In this document: positions 9,501 to 18,245 of the stretch, one piece after another | Layout: every line of letters begins with the position of its first letter | Numbering within the stretch: the first letter of the stretch is position 1 | Origin: G963676795 sp963677215 | GTDB taxonomy: Bacteria; Desulfobacterota; Desulfuromonadia; Desulfuromonadales; Geopsychrobacteraceae | DNA length: 64,000 nt | Reading direction: 5' to 3' | Assembly: GCA_963677215.1 (NCBI GenBank) | Contig: OY781919.1 | Coordinates: 3,534,001-3,598,000 of the forward strand | Position numbers and translations under genes: made by a program | The notes under the pieces: model-generated | What the model saw: the letters and a program-made list of their open reading frames with translations, nothing else | Database searches by the model: none | Told to the model about the DNA's origin: nothing

Positions 9501-10093
9501 ATGGAGGAAACCGTGATCCGGCTGCCGGGAAGCGTGCCCAGCAAGTCGCGCAGATACAGATTGGATTTTTCCTGCACCGTTGCCGTGACATCGCCGGTCT
9601 CCCGGTCGAATTTGTAGATCGGCACCACCTTGCGCTCGGTCACGTTGTTGGGAAGCGTCAGGCCGGTGGTGTCGGTGGTCTTCAGGGCCAGCACCCATTT
9701 CTCACGCTCGGCTGTGGGTTCACCGGTAGCCGGATTGATCAGCGACGGGTCCTGTGTGTAACCGTAATTGTATTTGAGCAACTCGGCATAGACATAGTCC
9801 GCACCGCTGGGGGTGGCGGGATCATAGGTCAAGGTGGCTCCGACGACCGCTTCCACATGGCCGTCGATATAGACCATGCCCGGCGTCAGGGTGAGCACGT
9901 TATCCTGTACCGTGACATCGAGACCGCTCAGAATCGATCCCTCCTTGAAAAGGATGTCGGCAATTTTGCGGCGCTCGAGGTTGATCAGTTCCTGCTGTTC
10001 GTTGAGCTCGGAATCGAGCAGATCCCGGTCCTGATGATAGCGGATGCGTTTGTAGTTCTTGGCGGGATCGAATGTATCTCTTGAAATACTCAT
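6533..10093 (-). CDS. large tail fibre/appendage protein (DUF4815-like)
   Basis: The 1186-residue protein has an N-terminus (FDPAKNYKRIRYHQDRDLLDSELNEQQ) typical of DUF4815 phage appendage proteins, which dock to the baseplate. Around residues 400-500 there is a fibronectin-like segment (YVVTAFDGSGETA). Around 725-805 there is an IPT/TIG-like domain (LQVTPNIGRRGQTGI onward). The C-terminal third is beta-rich with repeated sequences of the type YSTDGGVTWDAVVPAEE and FASNDGGETWEAM, suggesting sugar-binding or fibre modules. It probably mediates host attachment. The start has GGAGG. It is the largest gene of the fibre block. Confidence 0.85.
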   Translation of the reverse strand: MSISRDTFDPAKNYKRIRYHQDRDLLDSELNEQQELINLERRKIADILFKEGSILSGLDVTVQDNVLTLTPGMVYIDGHVEAVVGATLTYDPATPSGADYVYAELLKYNYGYTQDPSLINPATGEPTAEREKWVLALKTTDTTGLTLPNNVTERKVVPIYKFDRETGDVTATVQEKSNLYLRDLLGTLPGSRITVSSITEDQLSFAAAEGLNSLLQNLAERTFDQAGSYLVSGFDSFIGSVDDTDVEVITNAGRAYIQGFRHQRDLPTSTLVPKSVAIKSVRGEQKTYNISQRRYPVNSTPLKETTQVEAIVEMTANVTRGSVGGGEDLLDPNPVVDILEVSQGATIFQEGIDWQQSGNHVDWIGSGNEPAIGTTYTVRWTYTKQMIKGEDYVDGGWFGITAHPTAGTYHYVVTAFDGSGETAFNSGSVLSRMTLAGEMNRLSWLPVNGANGYRVYRATTNGSRTDFQRIKELGSEAISYIDDAVDEPVASNPPASSSAAVSMSTTQIELGNLNVVNFGRGALGDEPVNGSNCSIDYDYFLGRKDIIYATTREIKRLEGAPADFPKLPIVPEDTLGLCSIDCPPNSTDMTIRNFGLTRITMDQIHDIIKDVEDLKYNDAQYQMNNELQNRDAQSKKGIYSDDFSNTAQSDIYHAEWDARVNELGKFASPDRSAISTALEVDSGSSDASFFGSLALLPGSEQVVLEQSDWSEERNINPYAVFEKPPAMLQVTPNIGRRGQTGIAVTGINFTPDRSGIVLRCDGRVMASNLVSDDAGRVTASFTVPTEARNGNRIVEMADGQYTARASLQINDPLVITRIQRFIQTNIITRIVRVPVVRTVWRTRTIFVRRDPLAQTFSFTENRVLSAVGIQFTQRDASIPVTVQIRGVTTGLPNDTIFAEKVIAPSEINLGGETKISFDDPFYAEANTSYAVVLLTNSTNYKVRTATLGKTGRQGIITRQTYAEGVLLESSNAETWTPLNGSDLTMKLYGYEFENEGTVQFQPVSGVQFSDLNIDEYSAIPEGTHLIWEYSTDGGVTWDAVVPAEEERLPNLANGVLVRVRFSTGMGNDTPALNFRDVNLIGYLNNTSGTYLTRENELTQGVESTKVYTQMDIPSGTSVQWFASNDGGETWEAMTIDDTRPIDEDWTEYTLVRTFSDPQANKVRYKAELTGTVLTYPRIHTLGATLS

Positions 10094-10108
10094 CTTGTTT
10101 ACCTCCGG

Positions 10109-10642
10109 TTATATTTTGATGATCCCGACCAGCTCCACGCGGGTATCGGAAATCTTGTTAAAATCTGGAATGTTCTTCACTTCGTACAGGTAGCCCGGGC
10201 GCAGCACCTCTCCGACCGGGTTGGTGTCCTGATGAAACACACCGCCCATGGCCAGATCACCGGTGACGCTTTGCACGTACTGCACGTCGCCGCCGAAGAA
10301 GCCGTATTCACGAATGGTGATGCCGTTGGCCTCGGCCTCATCAAAACGAAAGAAGATGCCGATGGTGTTGGTCTCTTCCCCGGTCTCCAGATAGCGGACA
10401 CCATTGACCACCAGCGCACCTTCGGCGTCCTCCTTGAGGAAGGTCCGTTTGTAGAACCGCTTTCTGGCCCGTTCGTTTTTGAGGGCCGTCTGTTCGATAT
10501 CCGGCGCAGGCGGATTCTGCGGCTCGGTGAATGTTTCATCTCCATCCCCGATGGCACAGTGGGTTATGCCTTCCACTGCCTGTCCCATCAGGAGCTTTGC
10601 CGTCAATACACGGCCTGATTTGACTATGAGTCCCAATGCCAT
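10109..10642 (-). CDS. phage tail/fibre-associated protein
   Basis: The product is 177 residues. Its N-terminus (LGLIVKSGRVLTAKLLMGQ, then HCAIGDGDETF) and the central IGIFFRFDEAEANGITIREYGFFGG resemble phage tail-collar or fibre-base proteins. It lies between the large fibre gene and other baseplate-distal genes and starts after a strong AAGGAG. A structural role at the baseplate-fibre junction is likely; no enzymatic motif is visible. Confidence 0.7.
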   Translation of the reverse strand: MALGLIVKSGRVLTAKLLMGQAVEGITHCAIGDGDETFTEPQNPPAPDIEQTALKNERARKRFYKRTFLKEDAEGALVVNGVRYLETGEETNTIGIFFRFDEAEANGITIREYGFFGGDVQYVQSVTGDLAMGGVFHQDTNPVGEVLRPGYLYEVKNIPDFNKISDTRVELVGIIKI

Positions 10643-10652
10643 GGTCTTCTCC

Positions 10653-11114
10653 TTATGTTTGAATCTCGTGTTCTTCGTTGATAATCACATTGAAAATGGT
10701 CAGCCCCGCATCGGCGGAACGGCCAAACTGCTGCTCCAGATGCTGGGCGGTATCGGCAATCAATGCCCGGGAACCGCTGATCGTGAGCGCTGTATCCAGC
10801 ATTGCCTGTCGGGGATGCGTCACCCGAACGGCGGTAAAAGCCAGCTGTTCAAATGCCTGTGGAATGATCAGCCAGGTATCGGATGACCGCTCGATCCGGC
10901 CCGCCACAATGACCTGATGGTCTGTCACCGTTGAGCGCTGGTTCGAAGTCCTGACAGAGGCATCTGCCTGAATCACGACGGTGCGTCTTTGATCCCGGGG
11001 GCCGAACAGGTCGAAATAGGCTCCCTGCACAGGCGGCAGATTGATCTGAAATTCGGGTCTGCGAATGCCCCGGATAACGGCAGGTCGAATGATGGCTCCC
11101 TTATGCACGGCCAC
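10653..11114 (-). CDS. unknown tail-operon protein
   Basis: The 153-residue beta-rich protein starts at GTG (11114) after GGGAGG and overlaps the preceding 41-codon gene by 14 nt. I recognise no family. Conserved gene order in the fibre block suggests a minor baseplate or fibre-connector component. Confidence 0.65.
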   Translation of the reverse strand: MAVHKGAIIRPAVIRGIRRPEFQINLPPVQGAYFDLFGPRDQRRTVVIQADASVRTSNQRSTVTDHQVIVAGRIERSSDTWLIIPQAFEQLAFTAVRVTHPRQAMLDTALTISGSRALIADTAQHLEQQFGRSADAGLTIFNVIINEEHEIQT

Positions 11115-11232
11115 GGCGAATCCTCCCGGTCATTTTGAAAGCTATTCCCTTGTTGAGATTGGCCAGCGGTTGCGGAACACGCCGACCTTTCACTTGGGTT
11201 GTGGTTTTGATTTGTCCTTTAACAACAGCCAT
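11101..11232 (-). CDS. 41-residue basic protein
   Basis: An ATG at 11232 preceded by AAGGAG (inside the 3' end of the upstream gene) opens a 41-codon frame ending at 11101. The product is strongly basic (KTTTQVKGRRVP near the start, GRIRRGRA at the end). It is coupled to both neighbours: 5 nt after the upstream stop, and 14 nt overlapping the next start. Its short length makes it easy to miss. Function unknown. Confidence 0.7.
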   Translation of the reverse strand: MAVVKGQIKTTTQVKGRRVPQPLANLNKGIAFKMTGRIRRGRA

Positions 11233-11237
11233 GAGCC

Positions 11238-12227
11238 TTACTCCTTAATTGCACACCAGCCGCCGCTGGAGAGGTTGAATACCCGATAGGAATCCGAGCC
11301 CATTTCGACGGTGTCCTCAGAGGCCACGTTGGCTCCGCCGGTGGCATAGATTTCGATGAGTTCTCCACGCAGTTCCTGATAGCTGTCCGAGCCGTTCATG
11401 CTGACCAGCCATGGAAAAAGAATGGTGGTGTCGTATCGGCGCTCCGGATCGGTATCGCTTTGCAGGTTGCCATGGGCCGCACCGCAACGGCCGCGTTGTC
11501 CACTGGCGGAAGTCCAGCCGTCGAACTTGTTAACGGCGTAAAAGGTGCTTGGCATGTTGTAGTAACCTGTGATGACAGGCTGCGGGTCCTCGCCGATCTT
11601 GGCACCGGCCGCATAATCGCTAATGACTGTTTCGATGGTGACAGTATTGGGCGTGGCAACCGTATCGATGGCGGTAATTTTGACTCGCTCGATATTGGCG
11701 TCGTCCTTGATGATGTAATGCTGATCGGGCGTGAAGATCGATGCATCATTGACCTGCGCCACCACGGCGCTGCCGTTGACAATCGCGGTCTGGGTGATGG
11801 CAACCGCCGAGGACCAGAACCGTTTGATGGAGCCGCTGTAATGGCCGTAATAGGTCGAGACGATCTTGCTGACGACGAATACATGGTCGAGATCGGCATA
11901 CAGCCAGTAAATAAAATCGGCGGTGTCCTCCGCCCGGAGATAGGTGTAGGAGCTGTAGAATGCTTCGCCTGCACCGGTCTGGGTTGTGTTGTCCCAATAC
12001 TGGAAGGCGGCCACTTCAATGCGGCCGGAGCTCTGTCCGATCTGGAAGCGCAGATAGATATCTTCGGCTCCGGATTCCCCGGTTGATTTGAATACATAGT
12101 ACGGCCGGGCATCGGCGGACTGGTCGTCATGCAATGTCCAGCCAACGGTCGTGACCAGAAAATCTTTGATCTTGTTCAGCAGGTCCAATCGGCCGCTGGC
12201 GGTTCCCTGAATACTTTGATAAGCCAT
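11238..12227 (-). CDS. tail/baseplate-associated structural protein
   Basis: The product is 329 residues, rich in Tyr, Asp and beta-type sequence. The N-terminus (DLLNKIKDFLVTTVGWTLHDD) resembles proteins found beside fibres in contractile phages, in which this segment precedes a beta-sandwich. The C-terminus (SDSYRVFNLSSGGWCAIKE) is typical of such virion proteins. A GGAG site precedes the ATG. A structural role is inferred from context; I have no firm family name. Confidence 0.7.
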   Translation of the reverse strand: MAYQSIQGTASGRLDLLNKIKDFLVTTVGWTLHDDQSADARPYYVFKSTGESGAEDIYLRFQIGQSSGRIEVAAFQYWDNTTQTGAGEAFYSSYTYLRAEDTADFIYWLYADLDHVFVVSKIVSTYYGHYSGSIKRFWSSAVAITQTAIVNGSAVVAQVNDASIFTPDQHYIIKDDANIERVKITAIDTVATPNTVTIETVISDYAAGAKIGEDPQPVITGYYNMPSTFYAVNKFDGWTSASGQRGRCGAAHGNLQSDTDPERRYDTTILFPWLVSMNGSDSYQELRGELIEIYATGGANVASEDTVEMGSDSYRVFNLSSGGWCAIKE

Positions 12228-12237
12228 GGTTCACTCC

Positions 12238-12831
12238 TTATAAAACGGGGTTCTCTGTTCCGGTGAGGCGCAGCTTGATGTCGATTTTGTTCTGGACGGG
12301 AGTGCCCGAAAGCACCGTGCAGCGACGCCAGAAAGAGATGGTCTGATTGTGGGCCTTGGCTCCAAGGTTGAGCGGCGCACTCTGGGTGGCGGCATCGAGT
12401 TCGGCCTGTGTGAGCGCGAGCTTGTACCAGACCGATTCGTCGGTTTCGAACTCGTCGATCGGGTCCACCACCAGCCCTGTATAGTCGTATCCGGAATAGA
12501 CCGGCGCATCGGCCGCGTGGGATGTTGCCACGGTATTGGCCACGGCGCGTCTTACGGTCAGATTGGTGGTTCCGCCGCCGGAAAGGATCTGCATCTGCTC
12601 GATGCCGATGACGATGTATTCCGCATCGGCAAAGCGTGGTTCGGTCAGTTCTATGTCGGTCTGGACGTCATCAATGGGTGCGGCGAGCGTGGTCTGTTCA
12701 TTGGCCACGAAAATCTGCCTGTCTTTAATTTCTCCATCCGTGCCGTTGTAGTTGTCCGCATCCGGATTGCTGAAATCGCCTTCCGAAATCTGCTGGGTCA
12801 ACTGTTCATCGAGGTATAAGTGAATTGCCAT
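12238..12831 (-). CDS. tail/baseplate-associated protein
   Basis: This 197-residue, mostly beta-rich protein has a central segment (IVIGIEQMQILSGGGTTNLTVRR) reminiscent of phage proteins that present a short beta-helix or neck. It starts after AAGGAGAG and lies 9 nt after the tail protein I-like gene. It probably belongs to the baseplate periphery or fibre attachment; the exact role is not known. Confidence 0.65.
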   Translation of the reverse strand: MAIHLYLDEQLTQQISEGDFSNPDADNYNGTDGEIKDRQIFVANEQTTLAAPIDDVQTDIELTEPRFADAEYIVIGIEQMQILSGGGTTNLTVRRAVANTVATSHAADAPVYSGYDYTGLVVDPIDEFETDESVWYKLALTQAELDAATQSAPLNLGAKAHNQTISFWRRCTVLSGTPVQNKIDIKLRLTGTENPVL

Positions 12832-12840
12832 AATCTCTCC

Positions 12841-14415
12841 TTAAACAGGCCATTGGGTTACTTGGTATTTGTTCACGGCGCTCTCTGTCGCAGCCTCCTG
12901 CGCCTCGCTGAAATCCTGCTGACGGAACAGCCAGCGATACGAAGGTTCGGTAAACCGGAAACCCGCCTGATTGAGTTTCATCCGGCCAATGCGGAGCGGT
13001 CGGGTTCGGTCCACGGAGAGGCGTAACGAGGTCGTGTTGAGAGCGCGTTGGTTGAGGCTCAAAGGCACGATCCGTGGGCGTTGGAGAGAACCTGTATCCA
13101 CATAGACTTCAAGCGATGCCCGTTCACCGGTGAGGTTCGCATTGGTCAAAGTCCGGTTGTTGAGGACATTCGCGTTGAGCTTGAATACAGGCCCTCTCCG
13201 ACGCCAGCGGTTGATCAGATCAGATGCTTCGGTAACACCGGCTTTACATCCGGCTGCGGCAACCAGCAGCGCACTGCTGTGTCCGCCCTGAATCGCGTTG
13301 ATAACCACATTGCCATTGAGTGGCGAGCGGCCCAGCTGGAAGCATTGCCGATTTCTCGTTTCGATGTTGAAGCCGAAGGTCTGTCTGTTCTGCAGAGCTT
13401 CCGAATCCTCTGCCTGCAGAATTGAAAAGAGGTCTTTCTGCCGAAAGCAGTAAAGGGTTTCCGCATCGGCAAAGGAAAGCCTGCGGCGGTTGAGATTGTC
13501 AGCTGACAGGTTGAAGCCGGATTCGACAATATCGGCGAGGTAATCCCGGCCGGTATAGATCGGGTTACAGAAGGACAGCCTGTCCTCACGGATAGATGTG
13601 TTCACCAGCCGTCTTTCGTTAAGCGGCCTGTGATTCAGGCGCATCCTGTTTTGACGGCCATGAAAACGGGAAACCTTGTTGGCGGCCCGATCGATTTCCG
13701 GAACCATCTCCACGGTGCTGGTCAGCTGCAGGTAATCGAATATCCGCTGTTTGTTGGTCAGATGGCGACAGGAGCCGAGACGGCTTCTTCCCAGCACAAA
13801 GGTTTCATCGAGAAAAGCCAGAACCACACTGCGGACATGGGCGGCGTTCTGAAATTCCAGATCGGACCCGATCTCCAGAAAGGTGGCCAGCCACTGCAGG
13901 AAAAAGGCACGAGTGCCAGCCGGGTGATGAAAAGACAATGCATCCCGTACACCCTCAGCCAGGTTGAGACTGTGAACCCGATAGACTCCGAGGCTGAACA
14001 CATTGCCGGGGAGTTTTGCCGAGCTCAATCGGGAGCGGGAGTTCAGACGGAGAGCACTGCGGAAGGTTTCTTCAATCTGGCCCTCCCAACCAATCGATGT
14101 AAGACTGCGCCCGATGGCCGGAATAGTTCCTTTGCGCCGGTATATTTCGACCGCCTCACGAATCAGACGACGCTGGTTTTCCGGCGTGTCCGTGCCGTCA
14201 TAGCGGTGACCCACCAGATATGCGAGCAAGGGAAGAAACCGCTCGTCACAGCGCTCCACATCAAATATGTCGGGGAACCTGTCGATGGCTTCCTTGATCT
14301 CGTCGAGCGTGCCTGCCGGGAGTGAAAGCAAGGAGCGAAGATCGCCGCTTTCATCCTTGTGCTCATACAACGGCGGCAGCAGATCGATGAGGTTGTTCTG
14401 GAACCAGTCCGCCAC
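12841..14415 (-). CDS. tail protein I-like baseplate wedge protein
   Basis: The product is 524 residues from a GTG at 14415 (GGAGG upstream), overlapping the baseplate J gene stop (TAGTG). The first ~200 residues resemble the P2 gpI/tail protein I family: LPPLYEHKDESGDLRSLLS, then CDERFLPLLAYLVGHRYDG and AVEIYRRKGTIPAIGRSL. The C-terminal part has repeated LN-R-LN elements (NHRPLNERRLVN, LNANVLNNRTLTN, SLNQRALNTTSLR), a repeat region not seen in P2 gpI, possibly a fibre-docking beta structure. It works with gpJ in the baseplate wedge. Confidence 0.82.
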   Translation of the reverse strand: MADWFQNNLIDLLPPLYEHKDESGDLRSLLSLPAGTLDEIKEAIDRFPDIFDVERCDERFLPLLAYLVGHRYDGTDTPENQRRLIREAVEIYRRKGTIPAIGRSLTSIGWEGQIEETFRSALRLNSRSRLSSAKLPGNVFSLGVYRVHSLNLAEGVRDALSFHHPAGTRAFFLQWLATFLEIGSDLEFQNAAHVRSVVLAFLDETFVLGRSRLGSCRHLTNKQRIFDYLQLTSTVEMVPEIDRAANKVSRFHGRQNRMRLNHRPLNERRLVNTSIREDRLSFCNPIYTGRDYLADIVESGFNLSADNLNRRRLSFADAETLYCFRQKDLFSILQAEDSEALQNRQTFGFNIETRNRQCFQLGRSPLNGNVVINAIQGGHSSALLVAAAGCKAGVTEASDLINRWRRRGPVFKLNANVLNNRTLTNANLTGERASLEVYVDTGSLQRPRIVPLSLNQRALNTTSLRLSVDRTRPLRIGRMKLNQAGFRFTEPSYRWLFRQQDFSEAQEAATESAVNKYQVTQWPV

Positions 14416-15824
14416 TATTCGGCCCTCCGCATATCGAGGTTGACCGAGCCGAGAACCGGTATTTCACCGCGCCCGAGTTCCACGTCCAGCTGGGGTGTAT
14501 AGAGATGAATATGACTGACTCCCCGAACACCATCGATCAGGGCAATGAGATCGGATGAATGGATGGTCTGGCCGAAGTTCACCTGATCGAAGGCGAAGAA
14601 ATCCGCCAGAGCCGATTCGATTCGGCTGCGCACGTTTTCCAGAGCCTCGCCCGGCCAAGCATAGATTTCACAATCGATATGAATAGGCCGGTAGACCGGG
14701 TCGAACAGCTTCACCTCGACGGTGATCACTTTGCGACGCTCCAAATAGTCAGCCAGATCACGCTTGAGCAGCCCCGACGGCATGCCGCCGCCATTGGGAG
14801 CGATGGCCAGATGAACGTTGTAATAACGGATGTTCTGGCAGTCGTTGGTGTCGAGCACCTTGGCCTTGGCGACACCGGGATATCCTTCGGCAAGCGCCTT
14901 GTAGTCCTGAAGGGTTACCGCCTTCCAGAGACTGCGCAGTTCGGCTGGAGCCTGATTACGGGCATGTTGAATGGTCTCCCGGGATGTGCCGCCTGTAGCA
15001 GCCACCGGATTGGAGATGGTCAGCGGGATTTGAGCACCGTCGTGATAGACGGCTGAAAGAAGCTGTGTGATGCGGCCCGGCCCGATATTGCCCATGGCTC
15101 CGAGGCTTTCGAGCCAGCTCACGGAAATGGTTTTTCCGGCAGCGGGAACCGCTCCGAATTGACCATCACCAAAGAGGATGATGGTAATGTCCAAGGCATC
15201 CGTATCGGCCATGAAGTGAAGGTTGTCTCCGTCGCTTTCCTGAAAATGGCGAACCTCACTCCAGGTATCATCATCGATAAGAACACGGATGGTTGCCTGT
15301 GCGATGGATACACCGCTCAGATGAAACCGCTGCCAAGGCTTTCCGGTCGCTTCCAGCTCCTCGGATTTACGGATACCCTGACGGGCGTGAATATCGACGG
15401 AGAGTTCACCACGGGGAATGAAGGCATCATCCACGGTTTCAAAGTCGGCCTTGCCATCTTCAAGCAGCGCTCGGCACTGCGTTCCGGCCGGAATCGGCAG
15501 GTCAAAATCAAGCGGAGCAGCCAGTAAAAAACGGATGGTGGTCGTGGAAGAGACCGGCGTATCCAGCTGATAGCCGATGAGATTGCAGAGATTGATCACG
15601 TTCTGACGCTGGCGGGCCGTGGGCAGAAATGCCTCGGCGGCCTGCGCGTCCAGATAATAGGCCAGCATGTCGCCGACACCACAGAACAGTTCCAGCAGAA
15701 CCACTCCAAGATCGGAGTGATTGAAATCGGTCCAGCGGTCTGTCAGCTGCGGCACTTTGCCCAGCAGCTCCTGCCGGATCGATTCATAATCCTTGTTGAT
15801 GTATTCAATACTTGCGCGGCCCAT
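14415..15824 (-). CDS. baseplate assembly protein J-like
   Basis: The 469-residue product starts at an ATG at 15824 with GGAGG five nt upstream; the frame extends further upstream without a ribosome site. It matches the baseplate J family: an N-terminal SIEYINKDYESIRQELLGK, a central VAKAKVLDTNDCQNIRYYNVHLAIAP, and a C-terminal region ending in VSHIHLYTPQ. It is the wedge protein that anchors the tail baseplate. It is the first gene after the promoter element at 15883-15913. Confidence 0.9.
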   Translation of the reverse strand: MGRASIEYINKDYESIRQELLGKVPQLTDRWTDFNHSDLGVVLLELFCGVGDMLAYYLDAQAAEAFLPTARQRQNVINLCNLIGYQLDTPVSSTTTIRFLLAAPLDFDLPIPAGTQCRALLEDGKADFETVDDAFIPRGELSVDIHARQGIRKSEELEATGKPWQRFHLSGVSIAQATIRVLIDDDTWSEVRHFQESDGDNLHFMADTDALDITIILFGDGQFGAVPAAGKTISVSWLESLGAMGNIGPGRITQLLSAVYHDGAQIPLTISNPVAATGGTSRETIQHARNQAPAELRSLWKAVTLQDYKALAEGYPGVAKAKVLDTNDCQNIRYYNVHLAIAPNGGGMPSGLLKRDLADYLERRKVITVEVKLFDPVYRPIHIDCEIYAWPGEALENVRSRIESALADFFAFDQVNFGQTIHSSDLIALIDGVRGVSHIHLYTPQLDVELGRGEIPVLGSVNLDMRRAE

Positions 15825-15882
15825 TGTGCCTCCGGTTTGTTCGACGTTTTTCAAGCGGAGCGATAAACTCCGCACACGCCGA

Positions 15883-15913
15883 TTACTTACCGGAAGCAGT
15901 CTGGAAGTGTCGG
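15883..15913 (-). promoter_or_regulatory. CCGAC-N15-CCGGTAAGTAA promoter, copy A
   Basis: The upstream box CCGAC is at 15909-15913 and the downstream box CCGGTAAGTAA at 15883-15893 (minus strand), with a 15-nt spacer. It lies between the gp25-like stop (15918) and the baseplate J start (15824), leaving 58 nt for a leader. It would drive the baseplate J to fibre operon, down to the terminator at 6191. Confidence 0.8.
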
Positions 15914-15917
15914 AGGT

Positions 15918-16331
15918 CTAAGGAAGTTCCCGGAAGAACGGGTAAACGAGGTTTCCTTCGACCTGAGTCTGGATGACCCGATAGGAAATGATGACGGGCA
16001 GTTGGTTGAGATCCTTGTTGCGGGCGGAATCATCGAATGAAACATCCGTGATAACCACCCGCTTTTCCCAGCGGCGGATCGCATCGATGACATGATGGCG
16101 GATGAGTCCTTTGAGCACTTCATCGTTCTGTTCGAACATAAGGTCTTTCAGCTTTGAGCCAAATTCCGGGTTCATGAATCGCTCGCCGAGCCGGGTTCCA
16201 AGGATCTGAATGATGCTTTCCCGGATATGTTCATGTTCCCGGGAGGTCGATGTGGATACTTCGGCTCCGCCGGATATGGATTGAAAATTCAAAGGGAATT
16301 TCAGCCCGGTACCGAGAAAATCGTAGTTCAT
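15918..16331 (-). CDS. gpW/gp25-like baseplate wedge protein
   Basis: The 137-residue protein carries the gp25/gpW domain: EHEHIRESIIQILGTRLGERFMNPEFGSKL, then a C-terminal beta region (RVVITDVSFD). The glutamate/arginine-rich helix is the conserved core shared with T4 gp25, P2 gpW and TssE, which nucleates sheath assembly on the baseplate. It overlaps the preceding gene by 4 nt. Confidence 0.92.
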   Translation of the reverse strand: MNYDFLGTGLKFPLNFQSISGGAEVSTSTSREHEHIRESIIQILGTRLGERFMNPEFGSKLKDLMFEQNDEVLKGLIRHHVIDAIRRWEKRVVITDVSFDDSARNKDLNQLPVIISYRVIQTQVEGNLVYPFFRELP

Positions 16332-17218
16332 AGATCACGCTCCTCACATTCAAGGTTGCAGAGTCCCTGACAGCCGGTGGAGCCGTCGTTGACACCCGGG
16401 CTATCATCCGGAAAGCGGACAACCAGACTGGTGCCGTTTTTCATGGAGAGATGAATGGTACCGCCGCTCTCGATGAGGCCGCCGTGACCACTTTCTTCAC
16501 AGGAGAAACCTTTGGCTCCATCGGCCAGAATGCGGACGGTGATGGTCTCGCCGACACCTTCGATGCGGGCAATTCCGAGGATATCGATGCTGCCGGAGGG
16601 ATTGATGACGGACAGCGTTTTCAACTGCTGGTCGAGCAGCAACCTGTATGGAGCAAGCTCGATGCTGAAACGATGGTCGGTCAGTTGATCCACTTCGGCC
16701 GAAAGCGGGAGTCCCTCGATTCCGGCCTGTTCCACTGTGGTTTCGATCCATTCGGGCACCAGTTCATAGATGCGGCCGGGACTGACCTCCACGGAGGTTG
16801 CGGGTCCAGGAGTAACGACATACGGCTCGCCATCGACAATGACCGAAATGGTGTGATCATCGTTGGTCTTGAGAATCATGCCGTCAGACAGGGTAAACAG
16901 GCGATTGCCGTCCGGCAGGTCTTTGACCTGGCTTCCTTCGGGTAGAGACACAAAGGGATAGAAATCCGGCGGCGGCTCGGTCGTGACCTGATCCATATAA
17001 TCCTGTGTGTTCTGAATGTGTGCTTCCAGCGCTTCCTGTGCCTGCTGTTTCAATGCTTCCGATGCATTGTGAGAGGCTTCGATTATGGTCTTCATGCCTG
17101 CAATTTCGGCTTTGATACCCGCAAGCTGCAGCGCCATGTCTTTGAGAATGAAATGGTTTTCCCCGGAATCGGTCTGTTCGACCACGGCTCCGGCCTGAGG
17201 TTCTTCTATGGATATCAT
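16328..17218 (-). CDS. unknown baseplate-region protein with N-terminal coiled coil
   Basis: The 296-residue product starts with a predicted coiled coil (DMALQLAGIKAEIAGMKTIIEAS and following, about residues 27-80). A beta-rich domain follows, ending in a Cys-rich tail (STGCQGLCNLECEERDL) that could bind metal. The GGAG start is good. It lies in the baseplate operon and overlaps the gp25-like gene. I do not recognise the family; a structural or spike-adjacent role is possible. Confidence 0.65.
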   Translation of the reverse strand: MISIEEPQAGAVVEQTDSGENHFILKDMALQLAGIKAEIAGMKTIIEASHNASEALKQQAQEALEAHIQNTQDYMDQVTTEPPPDFYPFVSLPEGSQVKDLPDGNRLFTLSDGMILKTNDDHTISVIVDGEPYVVTPGPATSVEVSPGRIYELVPEWIETTVEQAGIEGLPLSAEVDQLTDHRFSIELAPYRLLLDQQLKTLSVINPSGSIDILGIARIEGVGETITVRILADGAKGFSCEESGHGGLIESGGTIHLSMKNGTSLVVRFPDDSPGVNDGSTGCQGLCNLECEERDL

Positions 17219-17228
17219 GAGCGTTCTC

Positions 17229-18245
17229 CTAAATTCCTACGCTGCCCGGATTCGATTCAAACTCCATCTGGTTGAGGGCGGTGATCGCTCCGGTGGTTCC
17301 GTTGATTTCAAATACATTCCAGACGGTGCCGGGCTGATTGGGCACATTGAAGGTGTATTCCCGGCCGTCGTAATAAAACACTTTCACGGTCGCGCCTGAT
17401 CCTGCCAGTCCTGTGCTGGTGCTCGAGTTCCGGTTGGTGTAGTCGTGAACACTGTAGCGATAGGTTCCGGCCACCAGCCGGTGCATGGTGATCGTTTCCG
17501 GCCCGTAAGATGAGGTGTCGTCCACATCCAGCTCGCCGCAATCCTGCACATAATCCGTCGAGTAATAAACGTGAAAGGTGCCGCCACCCGGGCGTGGACC
17601 GCGCAGATGAGAATCGAGATCCCGGGGATTGAGTCCCCACTGCAAAACGATGCGGGCCACCTGTCCGTTGAGTTCCGGAGAGAGCACGATATTCTGGCCG
17701 GAGCTTCCGGATTCGAGGACGTTCAGCAGGCCATGGGCGTCGATATAGTTGGGCGTGCTGGCCTCGTAAACATAGAGTCCTTCAAACAGCTCCATTTCAT
17801 ACTGCCCGGAGGCATCGGTGATCTGCTGCGCCACAATCGGACCTTCCTCACTGCGGCGTATGGTTACCAGCACGCCTGCAAGCGGCCGGGCATTGAGGGC
17901 ATCCACGACAGAGCCTACAAGATGAACACTGGTGCCCAGATCGAGCAGGAAGTCGGGATGATTGGCGAACCACGAGGGATCACGGACCTCGACATTTAAG
18001 TGGCGCAGGCTCTGTCTGGCATCTGAATCCCATGCCATGATCATGGCGTTGCCAATCTGCATTCCGCTGACCAGAAAGCCCTCGTCATCCACATAGGCCA
18101 CGGCCGGATTGGATGACATGAACTGCGGGTTCAAGCCACTGCCGCGAACAGAGAGCGGGATGCGCTGCTCGAAATAGGATAACGAGAGTCGGACGCTCTG
18201 AGGATAAATCTCCCAATAAGTTGGAATGTCGAGTTGATCGGTCAT
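17229..18245 (-). CDS. Ig-like multi-domain tail protein
   Basis: The 338-residue product has a bacterial Ig-like (BIG2-type) domain at residues 1-95 (NPAVAYVDDEGFLVSGMQIGN), closely similar to the whole neighbouring 101-residue protein. A carboxypeptidase-regulatory-like beta-sandwich follows (LVGSVVDALNARPLAGVLVTI, about 110-190). The third domain resembles DUF2135/YfaP (DLDSHLRGP, RYSVHDYTNRN). It probably decorates the tail and binds surface sugars. It overlaps the upstream gene by 4 nt. Confidence 0.8.
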   Translation of the reverse strand: MTDQLDIPTYWEIYPQSVRLSLSYFEQRIPLSVRGSGLNPQFMSSNPAVAYVDDEGFLVSGMQIGNAMIMAWDSDARQSLRHLNVEVRDPSWFANHPDFLLDLGTSVHLVGSVVDALNARPLAGVLVTIRRSEEGPIVAQQITDASGQYEMELFEGLYVYEASTPNYIDAHGLLNVLESGSSGQNIVLSPELNGQVARIVLQWGLNPRDLDSHLRGPRPGGGTFHVYYSTDYVQDCGELDVDDTSSYGPETITMHRLVAGTYRYSVHDYTNRNSSTSTGLAGSGATVKVFYYDGREYTFNVPNQPGTVWNVFEINGTTGAITALNQMEFESNPGSVGI

